Part shown: positions 1 to 7,304 of the stretch, piece after piece
How positions within the stretch are numbered: the first letter of the stretch is position 1
Layout: every line of letters starts with the position of its first letter
The notes under the pieces: model-generated
Told to the model about the DNA's origin: nothing
The model's database searches: none
The model's input: only the letters and a program-made list of their open reading frames with translations
DNA from: CAZTWC01 sp964617105 [NCBI: uncultured Myxococcia bacterium]
GTDB lineage: Bacteria; CAZTWC01
Direction: 5' to 3'
Length of the DNA stretch: 8,600 nucleotides
Assembly (NCBI GenBank): GCA_964617105.1
Contig: CAZTWC010000053.1
Location: forward strand, 9,070-17,669
Made by a program: the position numbers and the translations under genes

Positions 1-1476
<1,476 letters not shown>

Positions 1477-1525
1477 TTGTGTGAAATAAAACTTAAAATA
1501 TGTAGCAAAACACTATATATGGTTG

Positions 1526-1554
1526 TTGCAGGTTTTTAGTGAAGTTGATACGAT
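1526..1554 (+). promoter_or_regulatory. Weak candidate sigma-70 promoter for the tldD-tldE pair
   Basis: TTGCAG (1526-1531) and TACGAT (1549-1554) are separated by 17 bases, the preferred spacing. Each box matches the consensus only partly, with the first three bases of -35 and TA..AT of -10. The position suits a transcript starting near 1561 that reads into tldD after about 100 bases of leader. In an AT-rich stretch such matches occur by chance, so this is tentative. Confidence 0.3.
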
Positions 1555-1578
1555 TGAATGAAAATTGGTTTAAGATAT

Positions 1579-1607
1579 TTCAAACCGGCATTAAAATGCC
1601 GGGAGTT
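1579..1607 (+). repeat. Palindromic 29-base repeat, copy A
   Basis: The core CCGGCATTAAAATGCCGG (1585-1602) is a perfect inverted repeat. The 29 bases from 1579 to 1607 match the reverse complement of 7264-7292 at 26 positions, and the core matches at 17 of 18. It lies in the untranslated leader of tldD, 55 bases before the start codon, so codon constraint does not explain it here. It could form a hairpin in either strand's RNA. No U-tract follows on the plus strand, so it is unlikely to be a terminator for plus-strand transcripts. The pair suggests a dispersed REP-like element, but two copies are too few to prove it. Confidence 0.55.
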
Positions 1608-1648
1608 AAACCCCAGGCATGAACATTATCAACAACTTATAGTTTATT

Positions 1649-1653
1649 GGGAG
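1649..1653 (+). promoter_or_regulatory. Ribosome binding site that decides the tldD start
   Basis: GGGAG lies 9 bases before ATG 1663. The alternative in-frame ATG at 1558 has no purine-rich site in front of it, and ATG 1672 would be 18 bases away. Starting at 1663 also places the twin-arginine motif close to the N-terminus, as expected for a Tat signal. Confidence 0.7.
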
Positions 1654-1662
1654 AAAGATCAT

Positions 1663-3210
1663 ATGAACCACATGAATCGCCGCAATTTTATCAAGGCCGT
1701 GGCAGGTGCAAACCTTGTATTAATGGCTCCCCTGTTGCCGGGGTGCAAAAAAGCATTGATTAAACCCGTCCCTGTAACTGCCAGTGAAAAATCGCTTCAC
1801 CCTTTTTGTCAGATTTTTGGGATCAGCAAGGAGAAGGTTGATAAATTATTCAAGCGGGCGCTTCAAAATGGTGGTGATTTTGCCGATATCTATTTTGAGC
1901 ATACTACCAATGAAACTCTGAAACTGGAAGAGGAGAAAATCAATGTCGCTTCAGCCAGTATAGATATGGGAGTGGGCATCAGGGTTGTCAACGGCGATCA
2001 GGCGGGCTATGCTTATACCGAATCACTTACTATGGAAGATATGCTGCAGGCGGCCACCACAGCCTCCCTTATCGCCAAAACTAAACCCCAGGGGTTGAAA
2101 CCAGATTATCACAGTATAAAAATAACTCCCAAATATCCGGTAAAAACTTCTCCCACCGAATATCCCATTGAAAAAAAACTTCAGTTGTTGCGCCGGGTTG
2201 ATCGTGCTGCCAGAGTTGCATCTAAAGAGGTTCAGGTAGTGATCGGCTATCATGCCAATGAGTTTAAAAGGGTATTGCTATTCTGTTCCGATGGGCGGGT
2301 GCTGTGGGACGCCAGACCCAAGACTGTCCTGGGTTGTATGGTTACGGTCAAACGGGGTAACCGGACTGAGCGTAATTTTTTCAGTCAGGGGGGAAGGGTA
2401 GAGCACCATTTTTACAACAATAAGCGGCCGGAAAGTATTGCCCGCCAAGCCATAGAGAGAGCCACCATTTCGTTGGAGGCGGTGATGCCGCCGGCTGGAG
2501 AGATGCCAGTGGTCCTGGGGCCAGGTTACTCGGGTATTCTGTTGCATGAGGCCATTGGACATGGGTTGGAGGCTGACTTCAATCGTAAAGATATGTCCAT
2601 CTATTCGGGCCGTATTGGTGAAAAAGTGGCCTCAGAACTGTGTACCATCGTTGATGACGGGACTATTTCCAACAGCCAGGGCTCGGTTAATATCGATGAT
2701 GAGGGAGAGGTTAGCCAACGAAATGTTTTAATCGAAAAAGGGGTCTTAAAAAGTTATATGCATGACCAGATATCGGCGCGTCACTACAAAATTAAGTCCA
2801 CCGGCAACGGCAGAAGGCAATCTTTTCGGCACCAGCCCATGCCGCGAATGACTAACACTTATATGCTCAACGGCTCTCACTCCAAGGAGGAGGTGTTTGC
2901 CGGTATTGAACGGGGAATCTACGCCATAGATTTCACCAACGGCCAGGTTAATATCGGTCCGGGCGATTATACTTTTTTCGTAAACTATGGTTATCTCATA
3001 GAAAAGGGCAAAATAACTAGCCCCATCAAGGATGTTAATATAATCGGCAATGGCCCTAAATCTCTCAGCCGGGTTGACCGGGTAGGTAATGATATGTTTA
3101 TACCGGAATCTGGTCGGGGTTACTGCGGCAAAAATGGCCAGCGGGTGCCGGTTAATTATGGGGTTCCGCACTTGCGCATTTCAAAAGTTACAGTGGGTGG
3201 CCGCCGCTAG
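1663..3210 (+). CDS. tldD: TldD-type metalloprotease with Tat/lipoprotein signal
   Basis: The 515-residue product belongs to the TldD/PmbA family, whose TldD subunit is the zinc-dependent half of a protease. In E. coli it acts with TldE on unfolded peptides, microcin B17 precursor and the CcdA antitoxin. The metal motif HEAIGH (residues 295-300, HExxxH) is followed by the family block GLEADFNRKDMS, and Cys488 in RGYCGKNGQRVPVNYG is the expected third ligand. The end, RISKVTVGG, is also typical. The start at 1663 is supported by GGGAG at 1649-1653. From there the N-terminus reads NRRNFIK (5-11), a twin-arginine motif, then a hydrophobic stretch and LPGC with Cys28 in lipobox position, implying Tat export and lipid anchoring. 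E. coli TldD is cytoplasmic, so the signal is noteworthy. The tldE partner follows 67 bases downstream. Family identity is sure; localisation is inferred. Confidence 0.92.
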   Translation: MNHMNRRNFIKAVAGANLVLMAPLLPGCKKALIKPVPVTASEKSLHPFCQIFGISKEKVDKLFKRALQNGGDFADIYFEHTTNETLKLEEEKINVASASIDMGVGIRVVNGDQAGYAYTESLTMEDMLQAATTASLIAKTKPQGLKPDYHSIKITPKYPVKTSPTEYPIEKKLQLLRRVDRAARVASKEVQVVIGYHANEFKRVLLFCSDGRVLWDARPKTVLGCMVTVKRGNRTERNFFSQGGRVEHHFYNNKRPESIARQAIERATISLEAVMPPAGEMPVVLGPGYSGILLHEAIGHGLEADFNRKDMSIYSGRIGEKVASELCTIVDDGTISNSQGSVNIDDEGEVSQRNVLIEKGVLKSYMHDQISARHYKIKSTGNGRRQSFRHQPMPRMTNTYMLNGSHSKEEVFAGIERGIYAIDFTNGQVNIGPGDYTFFVNYGYLIEKGKITSPIKDVNIIGNGPKSLSRVDRVGNDMFIPESGRGYCGKNGQRVPVNYGVPHLRISKVTVGGRR

Positions 3211-3222
3211 CGGCGGCCACCC
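3195..3222 (+). other. Perfect 28-base palindrome centred on the tldD stop codon
   Basis: The arm GGGTGGCCGCCGCT (3195-3208) is the exact reverse complement of bases 3209-3222, giving 14 + 14 bases with no mismatch. The TAG stop (3208-3210) sits in the CTAG centre. As RNA this would be a very GC-rich hairpin with a 4-base loop. No U-tract follows, so it does not look like a standard intrinsic terminator. It could slow RNA decay from the 3' side or set the expression ratio of tldD to tldE. A protein-binding site is also possible. Confidence 0.65.
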
Positions 3223-3277
3223 CTGCTGTTGGGTTTGTGGGTATAGTCGGGTTTTACAATAATAATGGAGAAATTAA

Positions 3278-4603
3278 ATGGAAAAGATATCTCAATTGAA
3301 AGATATTGCTAAAAAGACATTGAAAGAGTTGCAAAAGGGGGGCGCTCAACAGTCCCGAGTGAAGTTAGGTTCGCGCCGGAATTTTAGGCTGACCACCAAA
3401 AATGGAGAAACCGAATTGCTAAAAGAGAGCCACAGTTTGGGTCTGGGGCTGACCATCTATTGCAACAACCGGTTTGGGGTATTTTCCACTTCTGACATAA
3501 ACGAGAAATCGATTGAGAACTTTGCCGCCAAGGCCATATCCATGGTAAAACTAACTGACCAGGATAAAGCCAGGCGTCTACCGGATAAAAAATATACTCA
3601 GGGGATCTCTTCTCAGGATTTACAGTTGCATGACCCGGTTATTGCTAACTCTCAAAAAAAAATTAGCCTCAAACTGTGTGAACAAATTACCCAGGCGGCT
3701 AAAAAAGCGGCGCCAGAGGCGGTTAATGTTCAGGCCAGTTATTCTGAGGCTCACCATAGAAGTGTGCTTTTGACTTCCCAGGACTTTGAAGGTGACACTG
3801 AAGGCACCATGGCTACTTTAGGCGCAACCGTTTATATAAAGGATCAGAAATCCAAGAGACAGAGCGGCTGGGATTGGCGAACCTGGAGGCATTGGGCCGA
3901 CATGAAACCTGCGGAAGAGATTGGAAAACTGGCGGCTGAAAGGGCGTTGTCCAGGCGTGGGGCTGAGCCAACCACCACCGGAAAATATCCAGTGGTTATC
4001 GTGAACTATTGGGCCGATTACCTGGTGAGGATGGTGATGCGGGGTATAAGTGGCGCCACGGTTTTTCGGAAGATGAGTTGCCTGGGAGATAAAAAAGATA
4101 AAATCATAGCCTCAAACTTGCTCACTCTTATGGATGAACCTTTTATTCCCCGGGCCATGGGCTCCCGGAAATTTGACGGTGAGGGGATGGTGTCAAATAC
4201 CATGCCCATCTTAGAAAATGGGGTGTTGAAAAATTATTACTTTGACAGTTATTGGGCCAGGAAGGCGGGGATAGAACCAACTTCCGGCGGCCCCTCCAAT
4301 GTCACCTTCAAGTTGGGCAGCCGGCCCGGCCTGGAGATGATCAAAGATCTAGAGCTGGGAATTTTTATCACCAATTTTATCGGGGGCAATTTTAATAGTG
4401 TCAGCGGTGATTTTTCCACTGGTATTATGGGGCACCTGGTGGAAAAAGGGCGTTTGACCAGACCAGTTTGCGAGATGAATATTGCCGGCAACCTGCTCAC
4501 TTTGCTCAAGTCGATTAAAGAGATCGGCAACGATCCATATCCCTATATGGCAGTTCGTTCACCGGCTATTCGCCTGGCGCCCATCATGGTTTCAGGGGTT
4601 TAG
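3278..4603 (+). CDS. pmbA: TldE/PmbA-family protease partner subunit
   Basis: This 441-residue protein is the TldE/PmbA-type paralogue that normally forms the protease dimer with TldD. It has the family layout: an N-terminal mixed domain with the LGLGLTIYCNNRFG strand pair near 54-67, a central helical part, and a C-terminal domain with RKFDGEGM (297-304), NFIGGNFNSVSGDFS (366-380) and a final PIMVSG. It has no HExxxH motif, as expected for the non-catalytic subunit. The start is supported by GGAG at 3267-3270, 7 bases before ATG. No signal peptide or twin-arginine motif is present; the N-terminus is a charged helix. This contrasts with the predicted exported TldD next to it, so either the two are co-exported as a folded complex or they act in different compartments. 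An unusual Trp-rich patch, GWDWRTWRHW, lies near 197-206. The gene probably shares a transcript with tldD. Confidence 0.9.
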   Translation: MEKISQLKDIAKKTLKELQKGGAQQSRVKLGSRRNFRLTTKNGETELLKESHSLGLGLTIYCNNRFGVFSTSDINEKSIENFAAKAISMVKLTDQDKARRLPDKKYTQGISSQDLQLHDPVIANSQKKISLKLCEQITQAAKKAAPEAVNVQASYSEAHHRSVLLTSQDFEGDTEGTMATLGATVYIKDQKSKRQSGWDWRTWRHWADMKPAEEIGKLAAERALSRRGAEPTTTGKYPVVIVNYWADYLVRMVMRGISGATVFRKMSCLGDKKDKIIASNLLTLMDEPFIPRAMGSRKFDGEGMVSNTMPILENGVLKNYYFDSYWARKAGIEPTSGGPSNVTFKLGSRPGLEMIKDLELGIFITNFIGGNFNSVSGDFSTGIMGHLVEKGRLTRPVCEMNIAGNLLTLLKSIKEIGNDPYPYMAVRSPAIRLAPIMVSGV

Positions 4604-4675
4604 GGCTCCCTTAGAGTGAATTTGCGTACGGCAACTGCCTGAAAAGGATATTTTAACAAAAAGACAATAATAAAC

Positions 4676-4704
4676 TTGACCCCCAAACAATTTAACGGTA
4701 TAAA
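4676..4704 (+). promoter_or_regulatory. Sigma-70 type promoter for the secreted hydrolase
   Basis: TTGACC (4676-4681) and TATAAA (4699-4704) each match five of six consensus bases and are separated by exactly 17 bases. Transcription would start near 4711, giving a leader of about 38 bases before the TTG start at 4749. The rest of the 145-base gap is AT-rich. It holds only a small GGCA/TGCC inverted repeat near 4630, with no clear terminator for pmbA. Confidence 0.7.
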
Positions 4705-4748
4705 AAATACTCTGGCAACACTATTAAGTTTTTATAAGGTAATTCAAA

Positions 4749-5768
4749 TTGCGTAAGATAATAATATTTTTATTTGTTTCTATTCTTTTTAATGGCCAAA
4801 TGGCTCTGGCAATAAGTGAAGATAATTTTCAGGAAGAGTATAAGAATAAGGTTATACCCTATTTTCTCAACCAGGGTAAATTTGGCACCTTTGATGGAGT
4901 AAAGGGGATAAAAATTAAATATGCCGCCTTTGAGCGTAAAGATGAAGATTGCGCTTTGGTTTTTCTAACCGGCAGAAATGAATGTGTTTTTAAGTATGCC
5001 GAGATTTTTTACGATTTGCAGGATTTTTCCTGTTCCATCTACATCATGGATCACCGGGGACAGGGCAACTCTGGGAGGATGCTTTCCAATGCCAGAAAGG
5101 GCCACGTAGAAAAGTTTGATGATTATCTCGATGACGTTAAACTCTTAATAGAAAAGGTGGTGAACCAGCGGAGTTATCGGAAAAAATTTCTTATAGGTCA
5201 CTCCATGGGAGGGATGGTGGCAATTCGGATGGTGGAGAGATATCCCAGGCTGTTTGATGCCATGGTGCTTTTAGCCCCCATGATAGAGTTTCTGGGTGCC
5301 TCCGAATTAGTATTCTATTTGATAGCCTCAACGAAAGTATTCATTGGTCAGGGTAAAGATTCTTTTTTAGGCAGTCAAATTGATGTCAATAAAACAACTG
5401 AAGATTTTCCTGATAATGATTTAACCGGCAGTTATGAGCGTTATAAAGTTGGTCTGGATGTAAAAAAGAACCACATGGTACCGCTTTATCCCCTCCCCAC
5501 TTACAATTGGGTAAAAGAGTCGATTATTGCCACCTGGAATGGTATAAAAGATGTGGATAAAATCGAGATTCCCTTTCTGCTGTTTCAGGCGGGAGAAGAT
5601 ACGGTGATAAGTAGATACCGGCAAAACGAGTTATGCCGGCGGGCGAAAAAATGCCGTAAAATTATTCTGCCCACTGCCAGGCATGAAATAATGATGGAAA
5701 AAGACCTTATTAGAGATCCTCTTTTTCGCCGGATTAAGAGATTTTTCCGTATATTTTTGAGAAAATAA
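4749..5768 (+). CDS. Secreted alpha/beta hydrolase, lysophospholipase/monoacylglycerol lipase type
   Basis: The 339-residue protein is an alpha/beta-fold serine hydrolase. The nucleophile elbow GHSMGG places Ser152 as nucleophile. Asp284 in AGEDTVIS and His312 in TARHEIMME complete the expected triad. MDHRGQGNSGR (100-110) followed by GHVEKFDDYLDDV (118-130) is the signature of the PldB/monoacylglycerol lipase subgroup (Hydrolase_4), so the likely reaction is cleavage of an acyl ester from a lysophospholipid or monoglyceride. Residues 1-21 form a signal peptide, with a basic start, a hydrophobic core and cleavage likely after ALA at residue 21. No cysteine follows, so the mature enzyme should be periplasmic or released. 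The TTG start fits this signal peptide and has AAGG at 4736-4739, 9 bases upstream. The gene has its own promoter. The exact substrate cannot be read from the sequence. Confidence 0.85.
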   Translation: MRKIIIFLFVSILFNGQMALAISEDNFQEEYKNKVIPYFLNQGKFGTFDGVKGIKIKYAAFERKDEDCALVFLTGRNECVFKYAEIFYDLQDFSCSIYIMDHRGQGNSGRMLSNARKGHVEKFDDYLDDVKLLIEKVVNQRSYRKKFLIGHSMGGMVAIRMVERYPRLFDAMVLLAPMIEFLGASELVFYLIASTKVFIGQGKDSFLGSQIDVNKTTEDFPDNDLTGSYERYKVGLDVKKNHMVPLYPLPTYNWVKESIIATWNGIKDVDKIEIPFLLFQAGEDTVISRYRQNELCRRAKKCRKIILPTARHEIMMEKDLIRDPLFRRIKRFFRIFLRK

Positions 5769-5806
5769 TCTGTTCCCATCCCCCCATCCTTCTTTTTGTC
5801 AAATTC

Positions 5807-5822
5807 TGGTATAACTTTTGCA
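5807..5822 (+). promoter_or_regulatory. Candidate sigma-54 promoter
   Basis: TGGTATAACTTTTGCA carries the two invariant elements of a -24/-12 promoter: GG at 5808-5809 and GC at 5820-5821, exactly 12 bases apart, with the extended TGGYAY and TTGCA contexts. Transcription would start at about G5833, 12 bases before the structured region beginning at 5845. If real, expression of the HEAT-isomerase pair would need a bacterial enhancer-binding protein. No clear enhancer-binding site was identified upstream; the hydrolase gene ends only 39 bases before. Confidence 0.5.
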
Positions 5823-5844
5823 TTAAATATTTGGCAGTTACTAT

Positions 5845-5953
5845 TGTAACCTCTAAAGTTGCAACCTAAGGTGGTTTTCGGACGGCAACTAAACAGTGTA
5901 CCTTAGGGAATCAGCATGGACACTAACAGCCATATTAGTTTTGAGAGGTTACA
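5845..5953 (+). ncRNA. Structured leader or small RNA of unknown class
   Basis: Several inverted repeats nest in a 109-base region. A closing stem of 10 perfect pairs joins TGTAACCTCT (5845-5854) to AGAGGTTACA (5944-5953). Inside it, CCTAAGGT (5865-5872) pairs with ACCTTAGG (5900-5907), and ACTAA (5922-5926) pairs with TTAGT (5935-5939). A small GUU-UUCG-GAC hairpin fits at 5874-5883. AGTTGC (5857-5862) could also pair with GCAACT (5885-5890), which lies in the loop of the second stem and would make a pseudoknot. I do not recognise a known riboswitch in it. It lies just after the candidate sigma-54 start and 72 bases before the HEAT gene, so it could be a regulatory leader, a separate small RNA, or a small mobile palindromic element. 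Confidence 0.5.
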
Positions 5954-6024
5954 TGCTCGTCATTTTTTTGACAAAGCCACAGAGTGGGTTGATAATAAAA
6001 GCTCACCGGCGAGAGGAGGAGAGT

Positions 6025-6312
6025 ATGACTGCCAGAAAGAAAAAGACCACCGAACTGATCGAATCTCTGGGCGACAATAATTGGTATATCCGTTATTGGG
6101 CTACCAACGTTTTGGTGAATATGGGAAGAAAAGCAGTTCCCTTTTTGATTATTGCCCTGCAAAGTCATAACGAATACGTTCGCAATAATGCGGCCTATGC
6201 TTTGGGTATTTTGGGCGATCAAAAGGCTGCTATCCCTTTAAAAAAGGCTCTGGGTGATGAATATGACTTTGTCCGGGAAAGCGCCAGAGAGGCTCTATCC
6301 CAAATTCAATGA
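6025..6312 (+). CDS. Small HEAT-repeat protein
   Basis: The 95-residue protein consists of about three HEAT/PBS-lyase type helical repeats: residues 8-34 (LGDNNWYIRYWATNVLVNMG), 36-65 (AVPFLIIAL.. YVRNNAAYALGILGD) and 67-95 (KAAIPLKKAL.. DFVRESAREALSQI). Such repeats form a curved helical surface for binding other proteins and have no catalytic role of their own. A short basic tail, TARKKK, precedes them. There is no signal peptide, so it is probably cytoplasmic. A strong AGGAGG at 6014-6019, 5 bases before ATG 6025, fixes the start; the same frame is open back to 5896, but no ribosome site is seen there. Its stop overlaps the start of the isomerase gene as ATGA (6309-6312), so the two are probably co-translated. 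Whether they interact is unknown. Confidence 0.8.
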   Translation: MTARKKKTTELIESLGDNNWYIRYWATNVLVNMGRKAVPFLIIALQSHNEYVRNNAAYALGILGDQKAAIPLKKALGDEYDFVRESAREALSQIQ

Positions 6313-7291
6313 ACCAGAAAATAGTAAACCGCAAAGATGAGCATATTGATATCTGCTTGAATAAACCGGTGGAAACTGGGTGCAGCAACGGGCTGGAACT
6401 CAGTTTTTGGGTAAGTCAACCTTGCCGTTGATGGTATCCCCCATGACCGGTGGCCCCGGTCGCACGGAATCTATCAATAATAATTTGGCCCTGGCTGCCC
6501 AGAAACGCCAATGGGCCCTGGGGCTGGGTTCAATGCGCGTCCTATTAGAAGACTCAAATTCGGCTTCAACCTTTAACCTGCGAAAGGTAGCCCCCCAGAT
6601 ATTGATTTTTGCCAACCTGGGTGCTGTTCAACTCAATTATGGCGTTGATGTTGATGACTGTCTCCGGATAGTCGATTGGGCTGGCGCTGACGCCCTGATG
6701 CTACATATCAATCCCTTGCAGGAAGCTATGCAGCCGGAAGGAGATACAAATTTCTCCCGCCTATTAACCAAGATAGAAAAGGTTTGCCGCCAATTACCGG
6801 TGCCGGTTATTGCCCGGGAAGTCTCTTCTGGAATAGATTCCCATAGTGCGCATCAACTAAAAGAGGCGGGAGTATTTGCCCTTGATACTGGTTCTATGGG
6901 GGGCACTTTTTGGCCTTTGGTTGAAGGTCTGCGGCAAAAAGACTGTTCTACGCAGCGGGCGTTATTGTTAGGTGAGTTGGGATATAACCTGAAGGAATCT
7001 ATAGAGAATATCCGCTCGGTTTCAGATGATATACCCATCCTGGCCTCCGGAGGCCTGCGCACTGGTTTAGATGCCGCCAAAGCCTTTGCTTTGGGAGCGG
7101 CTATGGCTGGCTTCGCCCGACCTCTATTGGCTCCAGCCCTGGAATCCTCCCTGGCGGTGGAGAGATTTATGGCTGAGATAGAAGAAACCTTACGATTGGT
7201 TATGTTTGGGGCCGGTTGCTGCCGTATAGAGGCGTTAAAAGGGCGAGTCCTAAGAACAAAAAGAATTCCCGGGATTTTAATGCCGGGTTGA
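6309..7291 (+). pseudogene. fni: Type 2 isopentenyl-diphosphate isomerase, deleted and frameshifted
   Basis: An intact enzyme of this family (about 340-360 residues, FMN-dependent) interconverts isopentenyl and dimethylallyl diphosphate for isoprenoid synthesis. The family N-terminus, NRKDEHIDICLNKPVE, is read from ATG 6309, which overlaps the HEAT stop. This frame runs to about GLE (6390-6398) and stops at about 6430. The rest of the protein, from QFLGK (6401) through PMTGG, GLGSMR, FANLGAVQLNYG, HINPLQE, LASGGLRTG and LGAAMAGFARPLL, lies in another frame and ends at 7291. About 20-25 family residues between GLE and FLGK are missing, so a deletion not divisible by three explains both defects. 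The usual KEVG reads REVS and the usual DVAGAGGT reads DTGSMGGT, hinting at relaxed selection. A shorter product from GTG 6380 is possible but would lack the conserved RKxEH region. An assembly error is the main alternative. Confidence 0.72.
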
Positions 7292-7292
7292 A
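7264..7292 (-). repeat. Palindromic 29-base repeat, copy B; possible terminator for the GGDEF gene
   Basis: Read on the minus strand this matches copy A at 1579-1607 in 26 of 29 positions. It spans the isomerase stop codon (7289-7291). On the minus strand CCCGG pairs with CCGGG around an AT-rich loop, and AATTCTTTTT follows. It could therefore act as a modest intrinsic terminator for the converging GGDEF gene, whose stop codon is 12 bases away. On the plus strand no U-tract follows. The convergent arrangement leaves only 13 bases between the two genes. Confidence 0.5.
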
Positions 7293-7304
7293 TAGAACAA
7301 AATT

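Noticed and set aside
1558-1662. A 35-residue N-terminal extension of TldD from ATG 1558
   Set aside because: No ribosome binding site precedes it, it contains the palindromic repeat, and it would bury the twin-arginine signal that starts properly from ATG 1663.
2278-3171. Open frames on the minus strand inside tldD, and similar antisense frames in the other genes
   Set aside because: They lie wholly within conserved coding sequence on the other strand, show no recognisable protein motif and have no ribosome site that I could see.
4626-4640. GGCA/TGCC inverted repeat after pmbA as a terminator
   Set aside because: The stem is only four pairs with a two-base loop and no U-tract follows.
5617-5644. 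CCGGCA and TGCCGG inside the hydrolase gene as a third copy of the palindromic repeat
   Set aside because: The bases between the arms differ in sequence and length from the two real copies, and the site is within conserved coding sequence.
5796-5815. TTGTCA and TATAAC as a sigma-70 promoter
   Set aside because: The two boxes are only 8 bases apart, far too close; the same bases fit a sigma-54 promoter with exact spacing.
5845-5953. A cyclic di-GMP or cobalamin riboswitch, suggested by the GGDEF gene and B12-like protein nearby
   Set aside because: I could not find the conserved core bases of either class; only the nested stems support a structured RNA, so no class is assigned.
5896-6024. 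An extended start for the HEAT protein at GTG 5896 giving a hydrophobic N-terminus
   Set aside because: The stretch overlaps the stems of the structured region, has no ribosome site, and the AGGAGG at 6014-6019 points clearly to ATG 6025.
6380-6382. GTG 6380 as the true start of a complete isomerase
   Set aside because: The family N-terminus is clearly encoded upstream in another frame with a coupled ATG start, so a shortened start would drop conserved residues; kept only as an alternative.
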